Notes: generated by a model from the sequence alone, not told the origin. 64,000 nt of DNA from JBAZUK01 sp041661445 (GCA_041661445.1 JBAZUK010000003.1:1-64000), one strand, 5' to 3'; positions 18,254-28,558 are shown, counted from the stretch's first letter. Made by a program: numbers and translations.

Positions 18254-19678
18254 TTATTTATAAGATGTAAAATCACACCAAGGCTGTGAAGGCCTGTCAA
18301 GAAGATACCCCTTTTGCCAATTCCATTGGGGGTGTTTTCTTAAAAACTTATCAGCATTAAAAGATTTTCCGCAAGGTCTTCCAAAACGGCCTATCAGTTT
18401 CATGTTTTTAGCAAGCTCTGTTGTAGTTATCATGCAATCTATCGCACCTGCCGGGGTATAAGGATCGGGATGTGTTGCGCTAGGAGAACTCATTGAAACT
18501 CTAGGATCTTCATCATAATGGGCGCAAATTGTATTGGCATGAGGAGTATTTTTTCTGTCATAAACATCATAATGATCAGACATAATTTTTTTTGCTATTT
18601 TCGCATTAATCTTCCCATTAAATTTTTCTAATAGTTCAATTAATCTTACCCTTCGTCCCCCAGTATGTCTTCGTATATCGTTGTATCCCTGTCCATCGCA
18701 TTCCAAATTTCTAATTGACGGATCAATTGCAACATTCGCCCCGAAAAAATATCCGTCTTTTTTCTTTTGGAAATTTTGGAACTTTAACCCTTGCTCATAT
18801 TTTGCTATTTCATTTGTTTTAATATCTCCGATCAACCATGAGGCCGGATTTCCACCATTGTTATCCTTATTTAGGATTTCAATAAATTCATCTATGGTAT
18901 TTGCATATTGCATTGCCATTCTTGCGCTAACATATGAAGGAGTTTTCTTCTCTTCAAATCCGCTAAACCCTGCAAGAGTAGTTTCTAATCCCACAAGACC
19001 GCTGTCCATAATAAAAAAATCTGTCATGCTAGCTACATAACCAGGAGTTGTCTGCATCATAATTTTATGACCATTTTTAGGCTTTATATCTAAAATCACA
19101 TTCGCCCACTGGACATTCCAAAAATTATCAAAAGATGAATGGGCTATAACAATTTTTTTATCTTTAGTTGCCGAACCTGTTGCAATAAAAGCAGAACATC
19201 TTTCCTTCTTGTTAACAGCAGGAAGATAAGCTGCATAATCTGATTTTGCATCTCCCCACCAGCTCTCTGTTATTTCAATAAAAGCATTCCATCCTATAAT
19301 TTCATCTAAAGTAGTTAAAGACCCTCTTGCACTGATTCCGGCAGCAATACCTTTCATTTCTTCCAAAAGCTCTTCAGGTATCTTGCTTTTTTGCATTTTA
19401 ACTGCTCTAGAAATAAAAAAATCTAGAGGAAAGCCTGAGGTTTCAAAAGTAATATCCGAATAACATTTAAAAGCTTTCTCATATACATCAGCAATTAGAT
19501 AACCATGCTGAAAACCTCTTTCATATGGTTCTCCTTCGATATGGACATAAATCCATCCGTCTTTATCATATCTAAATCCTTTATGGTATTTTTGAATTTT
19601 GATAGTTTCTTTTGAACTGCACGAAACAAATAAAAAACCAAAATAAATAAATAAACTAATTGATATAATTCTTTTCAT
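18254..19678 (-). CDS. Lipoprotein of the C45 / phospholipase-B-like Ntn-hydrolase family
   Basis: A signal sequence ends in LFVSC (Cys about 20), a probable lipobox. The body resembles the C45 acyltransferase/phospholipase-B-like fold: GEPYERGFQHGYLIAD near residue 55, GIAAGIS, then ERCSAFIATGSATKD, whose Cys (about 160) would be the autoprocessed N-terminal nucleophile, and later IAHSSFDNF and PGYVASMTDF. It probably cleaves amide or ester bonds at the cell surface or periplasm. The 3' end abuts the ferritin-like gene tail to tail. Substrate is unknown. Confidence 0.8.
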   Translation of the reverse strand: MKRIISISLFIYFGFLFVSCSSKETIKIQKYHKGFRYDKDGWIYVHIEGEPYERGFQHGYLIADVYEKAFKCYSDITFETSGFPLDFFISRAVKMQKSKIPEELLEEMKGIAAGISARGSLTTLDEIIGWNAFIEITESWWGDAKSDYAAYLPAVNKKERCSAFIATGSATKDKKIVIAHSSFDNFWNVQWANVILDIKPKNGHKIMMQTTPGYVASMTDFFIMDSGLVGLETTLAGFSGFEEKKTPSYVSARMAMQYANTIDEFIEILNKDNNGGNPASWLIGDIKTNEIAKYEQGLKFQNFQKKKDGYFFGANVAIDPSIRNLECDGQGYNDIRRHTGGRRVRLIELLEKFNGKINAKIAKKIMSDHYDVYDRKNTPHANTICAHYDEDPRVSMSSPSATHPDPYTPAGAIDCMITTTELAKNMKLIGRFGRPCGKSFNADKFLRKHPQWNWQKGYLLDRPSQPWCDFTSYK

Positions 19679-19953
19679 AGAAATCCCATTTGATAATTCT
19701 TAAGATTTAAATCTTTAAATTATGATTTTTGCAAAAAAAATAAAACTTTTCAATTTATTTAAAAACAATTCATGATTAAACAAAATAATGGGTGATCCTA
19801 AACAAAAAAATTAAGACCCTAAAACAGATCATTTTTCCAGTCTTATTTTGTAACTTCAATAGCAATGTATTCTTATTAATTTTATGGAAGTCAAAAATTT
19901 CATTTGAAATATTCACCCCACCAAAAAAATGGAAAGAAATAACAATATTAACC

Positions 19954-20157
19954 TCATTTGAGGCCGCCAAGTGCAATAGAAAGAAATAATAATGTAATTG
20001 TTATTGCTATCCATTTTTTCTTTCTGTTGTTACTTTTCCAAGCTTTTATTAAGCTTTCAATACTAAGGAGAACCCCATATCCAAAAACAGGTGTTAATAT
20101 AAGTAACGTAACTAATCTAATAATTATATGTTTAATTTCCGGCCATAAACTTTCCAT
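19954..20157 (-). CDS. Small membrane protein, unknown
   Basis: The 67-residue protein has two hydrophobic helices (about 11-32 and 47-63) joined by a basic loop (NNRKKKW). A good GGGAG ribosome site lies 7 bases before the ATG, which is why I prefer this frame over the opposite-strand frames covering the same place. Function unknown; no operon partner. Confidence 0.6.
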   Translation of the reverse strand: MESLWPEIKHIIIRLVTLLILTPVFGYGVLLSIESLIKAWKSNNRKKKWIAITITLLFLSIALGGLK

Positions 20158-20715
20158 AATTTACTCCCAAATAACAAATTGAATAAAAAAATATTAAAAT
20201 GTATTTAATCAATATTAACAATAGAAACTTCATACAAAAAATTCACAAAACAAATCTTCTCGTAAACAATCATCCTTACAATTCTTTTTTGGATCAGGTT
20301 AAGAAAGATGACTAAAAAAAAGCATTTAGCATCTTGGATTCTAATGACATAACCCTATCAAAATTATAAAACTTATACCGGACTTTACTAAAAAAGGAAA
20401 AAACCCCATGACAGATCTTGGCATTAATCCAAAAGTTTTATTATTTCCTCCTAGATCTATATTTTAGTTCAGGAAAGATGAAAATAAGAATTAATTAATC
20501 CCGGAATCGGTGATATCTATATTTCCCAATTTTAATGTATCAGTCCTGTATTTCCATCCCGGTATTTTGATAAACTTTCAATTTTATTATAAAATTAATT
20601 CTTCAAGATCATGAAAAACTTGCATTTTTTTTCCATTTAAAATTAATCTAATGTTTAAAATGATTTTTAACTTTTTTAATTTTTTTCACTATTTACAGAT
20701 AAAGGTAAGACAAAT
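20158..20715. other. Non-coding region before the pnt operon
   Basis: I see no gene or RNA in these 558 bases. It is less AT-rich than other gaps (with patches such as CCCGGAATCGG near 20510) and may hold decayed coding sequence, but I cannot recognise any protein in any frame. An AAAGG site at the right end belongs to the next gene. Confidence 0.5.
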
Positions 20716-21840
20716 ATGAAAATCGGTTGTTTAAAAGAAAAAAAAGAAGATTCAAGAACATGTATAGTACCAAAAATTGCTGCAAAATTTAAAAATCTTG
20801 GAATCGATATAGAAATAGAGAAAGGAATTGGAGAAGGAATTGATATTCCCGATGAGGATTACATCCAAGCGGGAGCTACAGTTCGCAGCAGAAAAGAAAT
20901 ATTTTCTTCAAATGAAGTCATCTTAAAAGTTAATTCCCCCTCAAAAGATGATATCCATCAGCTTAAGCCTAAAACTCTTTTTATTAGTTTTTTAGACCCT
21001 TTTTTCGAAAAAGAAAAAATTGATCAATTTCTAAAAAATGATATTAATTCCATTTCGATGAATTTAATACTACGGTCAACTTTAGCGCAAAAGATGGATG
21101 CATTAAGCTCACAGGCAAATTTAGCGGGTTATGCTGCTGTTATTCTAGGAATAAGCAATCTAAAAAAAGCAATGCCGATGATGACAACGCCGGCGGGCAC
21201 AATATCTCCTGCTAAAGTATTTGTCATCGGAGCTGGAGTAGCGGGCCTTCAGGCAATCGCAACTGCAAAAAGATTGGGCGCAAAAATAGAAGCCTTTGAT
21301 ACAAGATTAGAAGCTCAGGAACAAATTAGATCCTTGGGCGGAAAACCTTTAAAAATAGATTTAGGAGAAACCTCTTCTACTGCTCAAGGGTATGCAAAGC
21401 AATTAAGCGAAAGCCAAGTTGAAATTCAAAGAAATGCTATTGAAAAAGCTATTTTGTCATCTGATATCGTAATAACCACAGCTCAAGTGTTTTCTAAAAA
21501 AGCTCCAATAATTATAACCCAAGAAATGTTGAAAAAAGCAAAAAAACCAATAGTCATTATTGATTTGGCAATAACAACGGGCGGAAACGTAGAAGGATCA
21601 ACAGCAGATGAAATAAAACAGGTAAACGATGTTAAAATTCTAGCTCCTACATATCCTACAAACCTTGTAGCTGCTGATGCTAGTTTTTTATATTCTTCAA
21701 ACTTATATAACTTGATCGAGTATTTTTATGACAAAAATCTAAAGCGGTTAAATTACGATCTGAACAATGAAATAATAAAAAACTGTCTTGTTACCTTTAA
21801 CAGCCAAATAATAAGTCCAATTTTAAATAAAGGAATATAA
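20716..21840 (+). CDS. pntA: NAD(P) transhydrogenase alpha-1 subunit
   Basis: This 374-residue cytoplasmic subunit binds NAD(H): it starts MKIGCLKEKKEDSRT, has the Rossmann segment VFVIGAGVAGLQAIATAKRL near 172 and the mobile loop downstream. With the next two genes it forms the proton-translocating transhydrogenase that makes NADPH from NADH using the proton gradient. The alpha subunit is split in two here, as in Rhodospirillum-type enzymes. It is the first gene of a tight three-gene operon (2-base gap to the next). Confidence 0.95.
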   Translation: MKIGCLKEKKEDSRTCIVPKIAAKFKNLGIDIEIEKGIGEGIDIPDEDYIQAGATVRSRKEIFSSNEVILKVNSPSKDDIHQLKPKTLFISFLDPFFEKEKIDQFLKNDINSISMNLILRSTLAQKMDALSSQANLAGYAAVILGISNLKKAMPMMTTPAGTISPAKVFVIGAGVAGLQAIATAKRLGAKIEAFDTRLEAQEQIRSLGGKPLKIDLGETSSTAQGYAKQLSESQVEIQRNAIEKAILSSDIVITTAQVFSKKAPIIITQEMLKKAKKPIVIIDLAITTGGNVEGSTADEIKQVNDVKILAPTYPTNLVAADASFLYSSNLYNLIEYFYDKNLKRLNYDLNNEIIKNCLVTFNSQIISPILNKGI

Positions 21841-21842
21841 AA

Positions 21843-22151
21843 ATGGATCCACAAACAATAATATTTTTATCATTCATCCTAATTCTCTCAATTTTTTTAG
21901 GATTTGAACTGATTTCGAAAGTACCTTCTACGCTTCACACACCTTTGATGAGCGGATCTAACGCAATTTCGGGAATTACATTAGTGGGAGCCATGGTTGC
22001 CTGCGGCGCTGCAGCTAATAAACCTTTGATCACATTTTTAGCAGTTATTGCTATTATATTTGCAACGATAAACGTAGTAGGCGGCTATTTTGTAACACAT
22101 AGAATGTTAAAAATGTTTAAGGCAAAAGATAAAGGGAGCAGAAAAAAATGA
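21843..22151 (+). CDS. pntAB: NAD(P) transhydrogenase alpha-2 subunit (membrane)
   Basis: The 102-residue protein has three hydrophobic helices and the family segment FELISKVPSTLHTPLMSGSNAISG (in part), which lines the proton path. It is the separated membrane part of the alpha subunit. It overlaps pntB by 4 bases. Confidence 0.95.
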   Translation: MDPQTIIFLSFILILSIFLGFELISKVPSTLHTPLMSGSNAISGITLVGAMVACGAAANKPLITFLAVIAIIFATINVVGGYFVTHRMLKMFKAKDKGSRKK

Positions 22152-23512
22152 GAGATTTAATAATTAATTTTTTCTATTTGATTTCATCTGTTTTTTTCAT
22201 TTTAGGCTTAAAAATGCTCAGCTCATTGAAAGATGCTAAAAAAGGAAATTTTATATCTGCAATCGGCATGTTAATCGCTATAATTGCCACCCTGATCAGC
22301 AAAGAAATAGTTGATTATTTTTGGATAATAATCGGAATCGGAATCGGAACAATTTTAGGTATTATTTCAGCTAAAAAAGTTCTGATGACCAAGATGCCTC
22401 AGATGGTTGCTCTTTTAAACGGATTCGGCGGTCTAGCTTCACTTCTGGTCGGCTGGGGAGTTTATTACTATAACGTCAACATCGATATTTTTACAGCTTC
22501 AACGATATTTTTATCTATATTGATCGGCGGCATAACCTTTACCGGCAGCATGGTTGCCTGGGCAAAGCTGGATGAAAAGATAACTGGAAAACCAATATTG
22601 TTTCATGGTCAGATGATTCTCAATGTTTCTTTACTTCTTGCAATGACAATTATCGGCATAATATTTTCTATTAATCCTTCAAGCACCCTTATCTTATCTA
22701 TAGTTCTTGTTGTCGGATCGTTAATCCTGGGAGTATTAAGTGTTATTCCTATAGGAGGAGCCGATATGCCTGTTGTAATATCTTTATTAAACAGCTATTC
22801 AGGTATCGCAGCGTGCGCAACTGGTTTTGTTATCAAAAATAATGCCTTAATTGTCTCTGGAGCATTAGTTGGCGCAAGCGGAATTATTTTAACATCGATT
22901 ATGTGCAAGGCAATGAATAGATCTTTATCCAATGTATTATTTAGCGGCTTTGGATCGTTGAAAATTCAAGAAACCAGTAAAGAAAAAAAAGAAGCAAAAT
23001 CTATCTCGGCAAAAGATGCTTACTTTGTACTCGAAGCAGCAAAATCAGTGGTAATAGTTCCAGGTTACGGCCTTGCCGTTGCGCAAGCTCAGCACCTTGT
23101 AAAAGAACTTTGTGATATTTTAGAAGAAAATGATATCGATGTAAAATTTGCAATTCATCCTGTCGCCGGAAGAATGCCGGGGCACATGAATGTTCTTCTT
23201 GCCGAGGCTGATGTTTCCTATGACAAATTAGTTGAAATGGATGATATCAATAGAATTATAGATACTGTTGATGTCTGCATGGTTATTGGAGCAAATGATG
23301 TTGTAAATACTTCTGCCAGGGATGATAAAACCTCCCCTATTTTCGGCATGCCGATAATTGAAGTTGACAGAGCAAAAAATGTATTCATATTAAAAAGATC
23401 AATGGCTTCGGGTTTTGCAGGAATTGACAATCCCTTATTTTATAAAGAAAATACGGCAATGATATTTGGTGATGCTAAAAAAACTCTTTCAGAGATTATT
23501 GAAGAATTTTAG
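22148..23512 (+). CDS. pntB: NAD(P) transhydrogenase beta subunit
   Basis: The 454-residue subunit has eight to nine membrane helices in its first 265 residues, then the NADP(H) domain: GYGLAVAQAQHLVKEL, the HPVAGRMPGHMNVLLAEA segment and GANDVVN. These are diagnostic for PntB. Length is normal. It ends the operon. Confidence 0.96.
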   Translation: MRDLIINFFYLISSVFFILGLKMLSSLKDAKKGNFISAIGMLIAIIATLISKEIVDYFWIIIGIGIGTILGIISAKKVLMTKMPQMVALLNGFGGLASLLVGWGVYYYNVNIDIFTASTIFLSILIGGITFTGSMVAWAKLDEKITGKPILFHGQMILNVSLLLAMTIIGIIFSINPSSTLILSIVLVVGSLILGVLSVIPIGGADMPVVISLLNSYSGIAACATGFVIKNNALIVSGALVGASGIILTSIMCKAMNRSLSNVLFSGFGSLKIQETSKEKKEAKSISAKDAYFVLEAAKSVVIVPGYGLAVAQAQHLVKELCDILEENDIDVKFAIHPVAGRMPGHMNVLLAEADVSYDKLVEMDDINRIIDTVDVCMVIGANDVVNTSARDDKTSPIFGMPIIEVDRAKNVFILKRSMASGFAGIDNPLFYKENTAMIFGDAKKTLSEIIEEF

Positions 23513-23638
23513 TTAATAAAAGCATAATAATATTTTTTTTATTAAAATAAAAAATTATTAGATTCATTCTCTTATTATCTATTTGATTTAATAGCGTTTA
23601 TTGATAAAATATCTTTCAAAAATTTTATTTGAAACTAT

Positions 23639-25504
23639 ATGTCCAGCATTCCTTCTAATGATCAATACCAAATGGCATCGATCGATAATAATTCTACTGT
23701 TTCTTTACCTAAACAAGACGGATATTTGTATCAGGCTAATTTTCGTTTATGTCAAAAAGTCAATTCTGTTTTCTCACAAACTGCTAAGCCGATTTACCCA
23801 GTTAATTGGGATAATCAAAGAGCATTTACCCCAGGAGGCTTATGCGGTTATAGGAACCAGAACGGTCTAGGATTTATAGATTTTTATGGGAATGGATATG
23901 TTAAATTGTTCAGCGTTAAGAATGAAGCTCAAGGACTATATGAAATACAAGGACTATTCTTTCAAGACCATCAGGCTGTTGGAGCATCGGTTAGCACAGA
24001 AGTAAAAAATGAAAGTATAAGAAATCATGAACGAAACCTAACGTTTGTACAATATGATAAAGATAATTTTATTATTTTTGACGGATGTGATTTTGAACCA
24101 AAACCGACTTATCTAAATGCTAAAGGAAAACAAATAGCTGCTTACCAAGGCTCACATCGGATAGATTATCTATTCGGTTCACCTGAATCACATATAGAAC
24201 CTCAAAATTATTTTCCTGGGGACCATTTTTATAACCAGTCCTTAAAAAAATATTTAGTCAATAGATCAGATAATTTTGTAGAAATTACACTTTACACATC
24301 CACCCCGGCTTTAGCACCAACAAAATCAACCTATAAAGATCAGAATGGATCAGCTCACTTATATCATCCGTTTCCAATAGGCATGATATTTATACAACTT
24401 AAAAAAAATAATAATCTTGATGCCTTTCAGGATAATTACTCTACTCAGGATATTTATTTTTTTCCTAATATCAATTTTAATTATGAAAGTTTAACAAGCA
24501 GCTCTACAGCAATAGCAACTAAAGCCGAAAAGACAATTCCTTTCTTTAAATTAAAGAAAAATCTTCATGTATTTTTTCAGCCCGCTATCATCTATGATTT
24601 TTCACATTTAGAGCAAGGACTAGAGAAACAAGTAGAAGAAGAAAAAAGATTTTTAAAAATAATTGAAGACATATCTTCTGGCATGTCTTTAGATCAACAC
24701 GGAGAATATAATTTTCTTTTCGACGCTCTGTATAAAAAAGTTATAGACCCAAGAAAAATTTGGGAGTGCGATGCTCAAATTGATTTTTTTGAAAAACAAC
24801 CTTGCTCTCAGCCGTTAATTTCACTTTGTGAATTCTTAGTTAAATACGTTTTAATAAATGCCTTAAAATCAGAAGTAATCACAGCAAAAATTCGTCTCAT
24901 TTTTACAAATACCGTAGCCAATCTTATTCAAAGACATAAAATGGATGATCCGGAAAAACCTGAATTAACTAAAGAAGTAATAGATTTCATACAAAGCTTA
25001 GAAAAAGAATTTCCTTGCTTTTTGCAGGAACTAAATAACTTAGCTCCAAATATGACTTTGGAAGAATTAGTTTTTTTAGGCCATATCTATAAAACATTAT
25101 CCGATGGATTATCAAGCACCATTTATCCAGAAGAAGATCTTCTGCCTAATTCGATGGATTTCGAAAATAATTTTAGAAATTTTATCAAGATTCTTCAGAT
25201 TCTCATCAAAAATTTTAAGATTGAGAGTTTGGATGAGATCACAAAAATAAAAATATTATTATTATTTCAATCAGCGCAAGAAACGTTAGAATATCTTTAC
25301 GACCTTTCTTCTGATTTTAAAGATCAGTTAAAAGAAGAAACTGATTTTCTAAAACAAATGAGTCCTTCATGTTTAAGAATATTAGAAACTCTCCCTGTTT
25401 CAGATAATGGTAAAATAAATATCGGCTCGTTTGAAGAAGGCTTTTTATATTCCAGCCAAAAAAAAGATCTCAAAAGCTCATTAGAAAATCTTGGAGAAAT
25501 TTAA
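23639..25504 (+). CDS. Orphan protein, 621 residues
   Basis: I do not recognise this protein. The first 300 residues look beta-rich with many aromatic residues and Gly (for example GLGFIDFYGNGYVKLFSV); residues about 310-620 are helical and acidic. There is no signal peptide or membrane helix. The Ser/Asn/Gln-rich start resembles that of the TENT5-like protein in composition only. It stands alone between pntB and the cytidine deaminase and could be a secreted effector, but nothing in the sequence proves this. Confidence 0.7.
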   Translation: MSSIPSNDQYQMASIDNNSTVSLPKQDGYLYQANFRLCQKVNSVFSQTAKPIYPVNWDNQRAFTPGGLCGYRNQNGLGFIDFYGNGYVKLFSVKNEAQGLYEIQGLFFQDHQAVGASVSTEVKNESIRNHERNLTFVQYDKDNFIIFDGCDFEPKPTYLNAKGKQIAAYQGSHRIDYLFGSPESHIEPQNYFPGDHFYNQSLKKYLVNRSDNFVEITLYTSTPALAPTKSTYKDQNGSAHLYHPFPIGMIFIQLKKNNNLDAFQDNYSTQDIYFFPNINFNYESLTSSSTAIATKAEKTIPFFKLKKNLHVFFQPAIIYDFSHLEQGLEKQVEEEKRFLKIIEDISSGMSLDQHGEYNFLFDALYKKVIDPRKIWECDAQIDFFEKQPCSQPLISLCEFLVKYVLINALKSEVITAKIRLIFTNTVANLIQRHKMDDPEKPELTKEVIDFIQSLEKEFPCFLQELNNLAPNMTLEELVFLGHIYKTLSDGLSSTIYPEEDLLPNSMDFENNFRNFIKILQILIKNFKIESLDEITKIKILLLFQSAQETLEYLYDLSSDFKDQLKEETDFLKQMSPSCLRILETLPVSDNGKINIGSFEEGFLYSSQKKDLKSSLENLGEI

Positions 25505-25550
25505 CAAGCCACCTTACTGTTAAAAAAAAAATATAATTTCTAATCTGAAA

Positions 25551-26369
25551 TTATTTTTTTAATTCTACTTTTGCGTTTTCTAAGGCACAAGGACCAAATC
25601 CCATTGGCAATAATTCATAGAGTCTTTTTTCTATAATATTTTTTCCATCGATATCTGACATGATAACAAGCATATTTGGATTAAATTCATATAAGGCCTG
25701 CCTGCAATTTCCACAAGGAGAACCGCCCCCACCTCTTAAAACCACAGCAATTGCAACAATATTAGATTTTTTCTGGAAAGATATTCCTCTATTTTCTGAA
25801 GAAATCGCTTTTGCTATAGCAGATCTTTCTGCGCAGATTGTATTTCCATAAGCCGCATTTTCAAAATTACAGCCGCTGTAAATTCTGCCGTCTTTAGTTA
25901 AAATCGCGCTTCCAACATGAAATTCTGAATATGGTGCATAAGCAAAAGTTCTAGCTCTTTGAGCTTCTAATATCAATTTAGTTTTAACATCTTTGGTTAA
26001 ATTAGTTTCAGTCAATTCTTCACAATTATCTAATTTAACATTTTGTTTTTGTGTATTCTCCGACCACTGTTTAAGCATTTCAAGTGTAATAACATCTAAG
26101 AATTTATTTTTTTCTTTAAGGTATTTGTAGTCTTTTGCAAAGCCATCTTTAACTGAAAATTTTTCTATCAATTCGTTATCATTAAAACTTCCATCAACAT
26201 AATTTTTTAGGTCGCCCCATGATTTTTCAAGAGCATCGGCATCTATAATTCTTTTTTGAACTATCTCAAAATCTTTTTTTGATTCATTATAAACTACAAA
26301 ATCCTCTGAATTCTGATCATTTAAAATTAAAGACCCTAATATTAAAATCCCCTGCAACAAACAACTCAT
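25551..26369 (-). CDS. Cytidine deaminase with N-terminal extension and possible signal sequence
   Basis: The last 130 residues are a tetrameric-type cytidine deaminase: YAPYSEFHVGSA, GCNFENAAYGNTICAERSA (zinc Cys and catalytic Glu in CAE) and PCGNCRQ. It should convert (deoxy)cytidine to uridine. The first 18 residues are hydrophobic (SCLLQGILILGSLIL), and about 110 further residues of unknown helical sequence precede the domain; normal enzymes are about 130 residues in all. An AAGGAG site 5 bases before the ATG supports the long start. If exported, it would act on extracellular nucleosides, which is unusual. Confidence 0.88.
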   Translation of the reverse strand: MSCLLQGILILGSLILNDQNSEDFVVYNESKKDFEIVQKRIIDADALEKSWGDLKNYVDGSFNDNELIEKFSVKDGFAKDYKYLKEKNKFLDVITLEMLKQWSENTQKQNVKLDNCEELTETNLTKDVKTKLILEAQRARTFAYAPYSEFHVGSAILTKDGRIYSGCNFENAAYGNTICAERSAIAKAISSENRGISFQKKSNIVAIAVVLRGGGGSPCGNCRQALYEFNPNMLVIMSDIDGKNIIEKRLYELLPMGFGPCALENAKVELKK

Positions 26370-26461
26370 AAAAACTCCTTAACAAAAAATAGTGATAAAA
26401 TATAAGCTTAAAAGCTATATTATTTTTGTTACATATTTTCAATCAAAAAAGGTTTTTTTTT

Positions 26462-28558
26462 ATGTTAAATATTTATTATTTTCCAATAATTTGCTCGATA
26501 GCAGCATTATTATATGGTTGTTTTTTGATTTATTTCGTTCTTAGAAAATCGAAAGGAAACGAAAAAATGCAAAAAATATCCAAAGCGATTCAGGAAGGCG
26601 CTGAAGCTTATTTAAACAGACAATATAAAATGATTGCTCTTGTAGGGGCTTTCATTTTCTTAATTTTATTTTGGCAACTTGGAATTCTTGTAGGAATCGG
26701 CTTTATTATCGGATCTTTTTTATCCGGCATTGCAGGTTATATTGGAATGAATATTTCAGTTAGAAGCAATGTCAGAGTGGCAGCTGCTGCAAAAAAAGGC
26801 ATGAAGCCTGCTTTAAAAATCGCTTTCCGTTCGGGAAGCATAACTGGGATGTTAGTTGTTGGGCTTGCCTTACTTGGAATCACTGTTTATTATTTAATTT
26901 TGAAAAAGTTACAAATTTCTGAAAGACATGTTATTGAAGCACTCATTGCCCTAAGTTTTGGAGCATCTTTGATTTCAATATTTGCAAGGCTTGGCGGTGG
27001 AATATTTACAAAAGGCGCAGATGTTGGAGCTGATATAGTAGGAAAAATTGAAGCAAATATTCCTGAAGATGACCCAAGAAACCCTGCAGTTATAGCAGAT
27101 AACGTTGGAGATAACGTTGGAGACTGTGCAGGAATGGCCGCAGATCTTTTCGAAACTTATCTTGTTACAATTGTCGGCACTATGCTTCTTAGCACTATAT
27201 TTTTCAAAGAAACAAAAATATTTGATACCATGATGTTTTATCCATTAGGAATCGGAGCTGTAAGTATCCTTACTTCAATAATAGGCACCTTTTTCGTAAA
27301 ACTAGGAAAAAAACAAAACATTATGGGAGCTTTATACAAAGGATTCGCAGTAACTGTATTTTTATCATTGATAGCAATAGGATTTTTAACACATTACTTA
27401 TTTGGGTTTAAAGAGTCTATAGCAACAATTGATAAAGTTTCATTTAACGGGCTGAACCTTTTATATTGTTCTGTAACCGGACTTGGCGTAACTGGATTAT
27501 TAATGTGGATTACTGAATATTATACATCTACAAAATATAATCCGGTAAAAAGCATAGCTGAAGCTTCTAAAACAGGTCATGCGACAAATATTATCCAAGG
27601 TCTTGCTGTATCAATGAAATCTACTGTATTACCAGTAATAGTAATTTCCGCTGGAATTTTAATATCATATTTAAATGCTGAACTATATGGAGTCGGAATT
27701 GCAGCTACAGCAATGTTATCCGTTGCCGGAATGATTGTTGCATTAGATTCCTATGGACCAGTAACTGACAATGCTGGAGGAATAGCCCAGATGTCAGGAA
27801 TGGATGAAGACGTCAGAGTAATTACTGATGCTTTAGATGCGGTAGGAAACACTACCAAGGCAGTTACAAAAGGTTATGCAATAGCTTCTGCAGGTTTCGG
27901 AGCTTTAGTATTGTTTGCCGCTTTCATCGAAGATCTTGCACACTATTTTCCAAATCTGCATTCTGAATTCTTCTTGCAGGATCCTTATGTTATCATCGGA
28001 TTATTTATTGGAGGACTTCTTCCTTATCTGTTCGGCTCATTTGGAATGACATCTGTGGGTAAAGCTGCAGGCGCGATTGTTAATGAAGTAAGAAGACAAT
28101 TCAAAGAAATTCCAGGAATAATGCAGGGGAAACAAGATCCGGAATATGGAACAGCAGTAGATCTTCTAACTAAAGCTGCTATTAAGGAAATGATAATACC
28201 TTCTTTAATTCCAGTTTTTGCTCCTGTCGTTGTTTTCTTCGTTATTTACTCTATTGCCGGTGCAGGACCTGCTTTTGTATCCATTGGATCTCTGCTTTTA
28301 GGAACTGTAATCACAGGTATATTTGTAGCAATTTCAATGACTAGCGGAGGCGGCGCCTGGGATAATGCAAAAAAATATATCGAAGAAGGCAGATTGGGTG
28401 GAAAACATTCTGAAGCTCATAAAGCTGCGGTCACAGGAGATACAGTAGGAGATCCTTACAAAGACACTGTTGGACCTGCTATTAATCCTATGATCAAAAT
28501 TATTACTATTTCTTCGTTATTGCTTTTAGCGATTTTATCTAAAACAATAGCTCATTAA
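26462..28558 (+). CDS. hppA: Membrane H+-translocating pyrophosphatase
   Basis: HppA splits cytoplasmic pyrophosphate and pumps ions outward. The signature loops are complete: DVGADIVGKIE, the DDPRNPAVIADNVGDNVGD loop, TDNAGGIAQMSGM and the C-terminal GDTVGDPYKDTVGPAINP. About 16 helices; 698 residues from the ATG at 26462, which has AAAAGG upstream (an earlier TTG frame start is less likely). The GNTTKA segment has Lys where K+-dependent enzymes have Ala, so this should be the K+-independent, proton-pumping class. A strong terminator follows. Confidence 0.96.
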   Translation: MLNIYYFPIICSIAALLYGCFLIYFVLRKSKGNEKMQKISKAIQEGAEAYLNRQYKMIALVGAFIFLILFWQLGILVGIGFIIGSFLSGIAGYIGMNISVRSNVRVAAAAKKGMKPALKIAFRSGSITGMLVVGLALLGITVYYLILKKLQISERHVIEALIALSFGASLISIFARLGGGIFTKGADVGADIVGKIEANIPEDDPRNPAVIADNVGDNVGDCAGMAADLFETYLVTIVGTMLLSTIFFKETKIFDTMMFYPLGIGAVSILTSIIGTFFVKLGKKQNIMGALYKGFAVTVFLSLIAIGFLTHYLFGFKESIATIDKVSFNGLNLLYCSVTGLGVTGLLMWITEYYTSTKYNPVKSIAEASKTGHATNIIQGLAVSMKSTVLPVIVISAGILISYLNAELYGVGIAATAMLSVAGMIVALDSYGPVTDNAGGIAQMSGMDEDVRVITDALDAVGNTTKAVTKGYAIASAGFGALVLFAAFIEDLAHYFPNLHSEFFLQDPYVIIGLFIGGLLPYLFGSFGMTSVGKAAGAIVNEVRRQFKEIPGIMQGKQDPEYGTAVDLLTKAAIKEMIIPSLIPVFAPVVVFFVIYSIAGAGPAFVSIGSLLLGTVITGIFVAISMTSGGGAWDNAKKYIEEGRLGGKHSEAHKAAVTGDTVGDPYKDTVGPAINPMIKIITISSLLLLAILSKTIAH

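Noticed and set aside
19776..20182. Plus-strand frames (19792-19989, 19958-20182) and a minus-strand frame (19776-19976)
   Set aside because: They lack ribosome sites; the minus-strand frame at 19954-20157 has a clear one and better membrane-protein composition.
20158..20715. tRNA or structured RNA in the gap before pntA
   Set aside because: I found no cloverleaf, T-loop or stable long hairpin.
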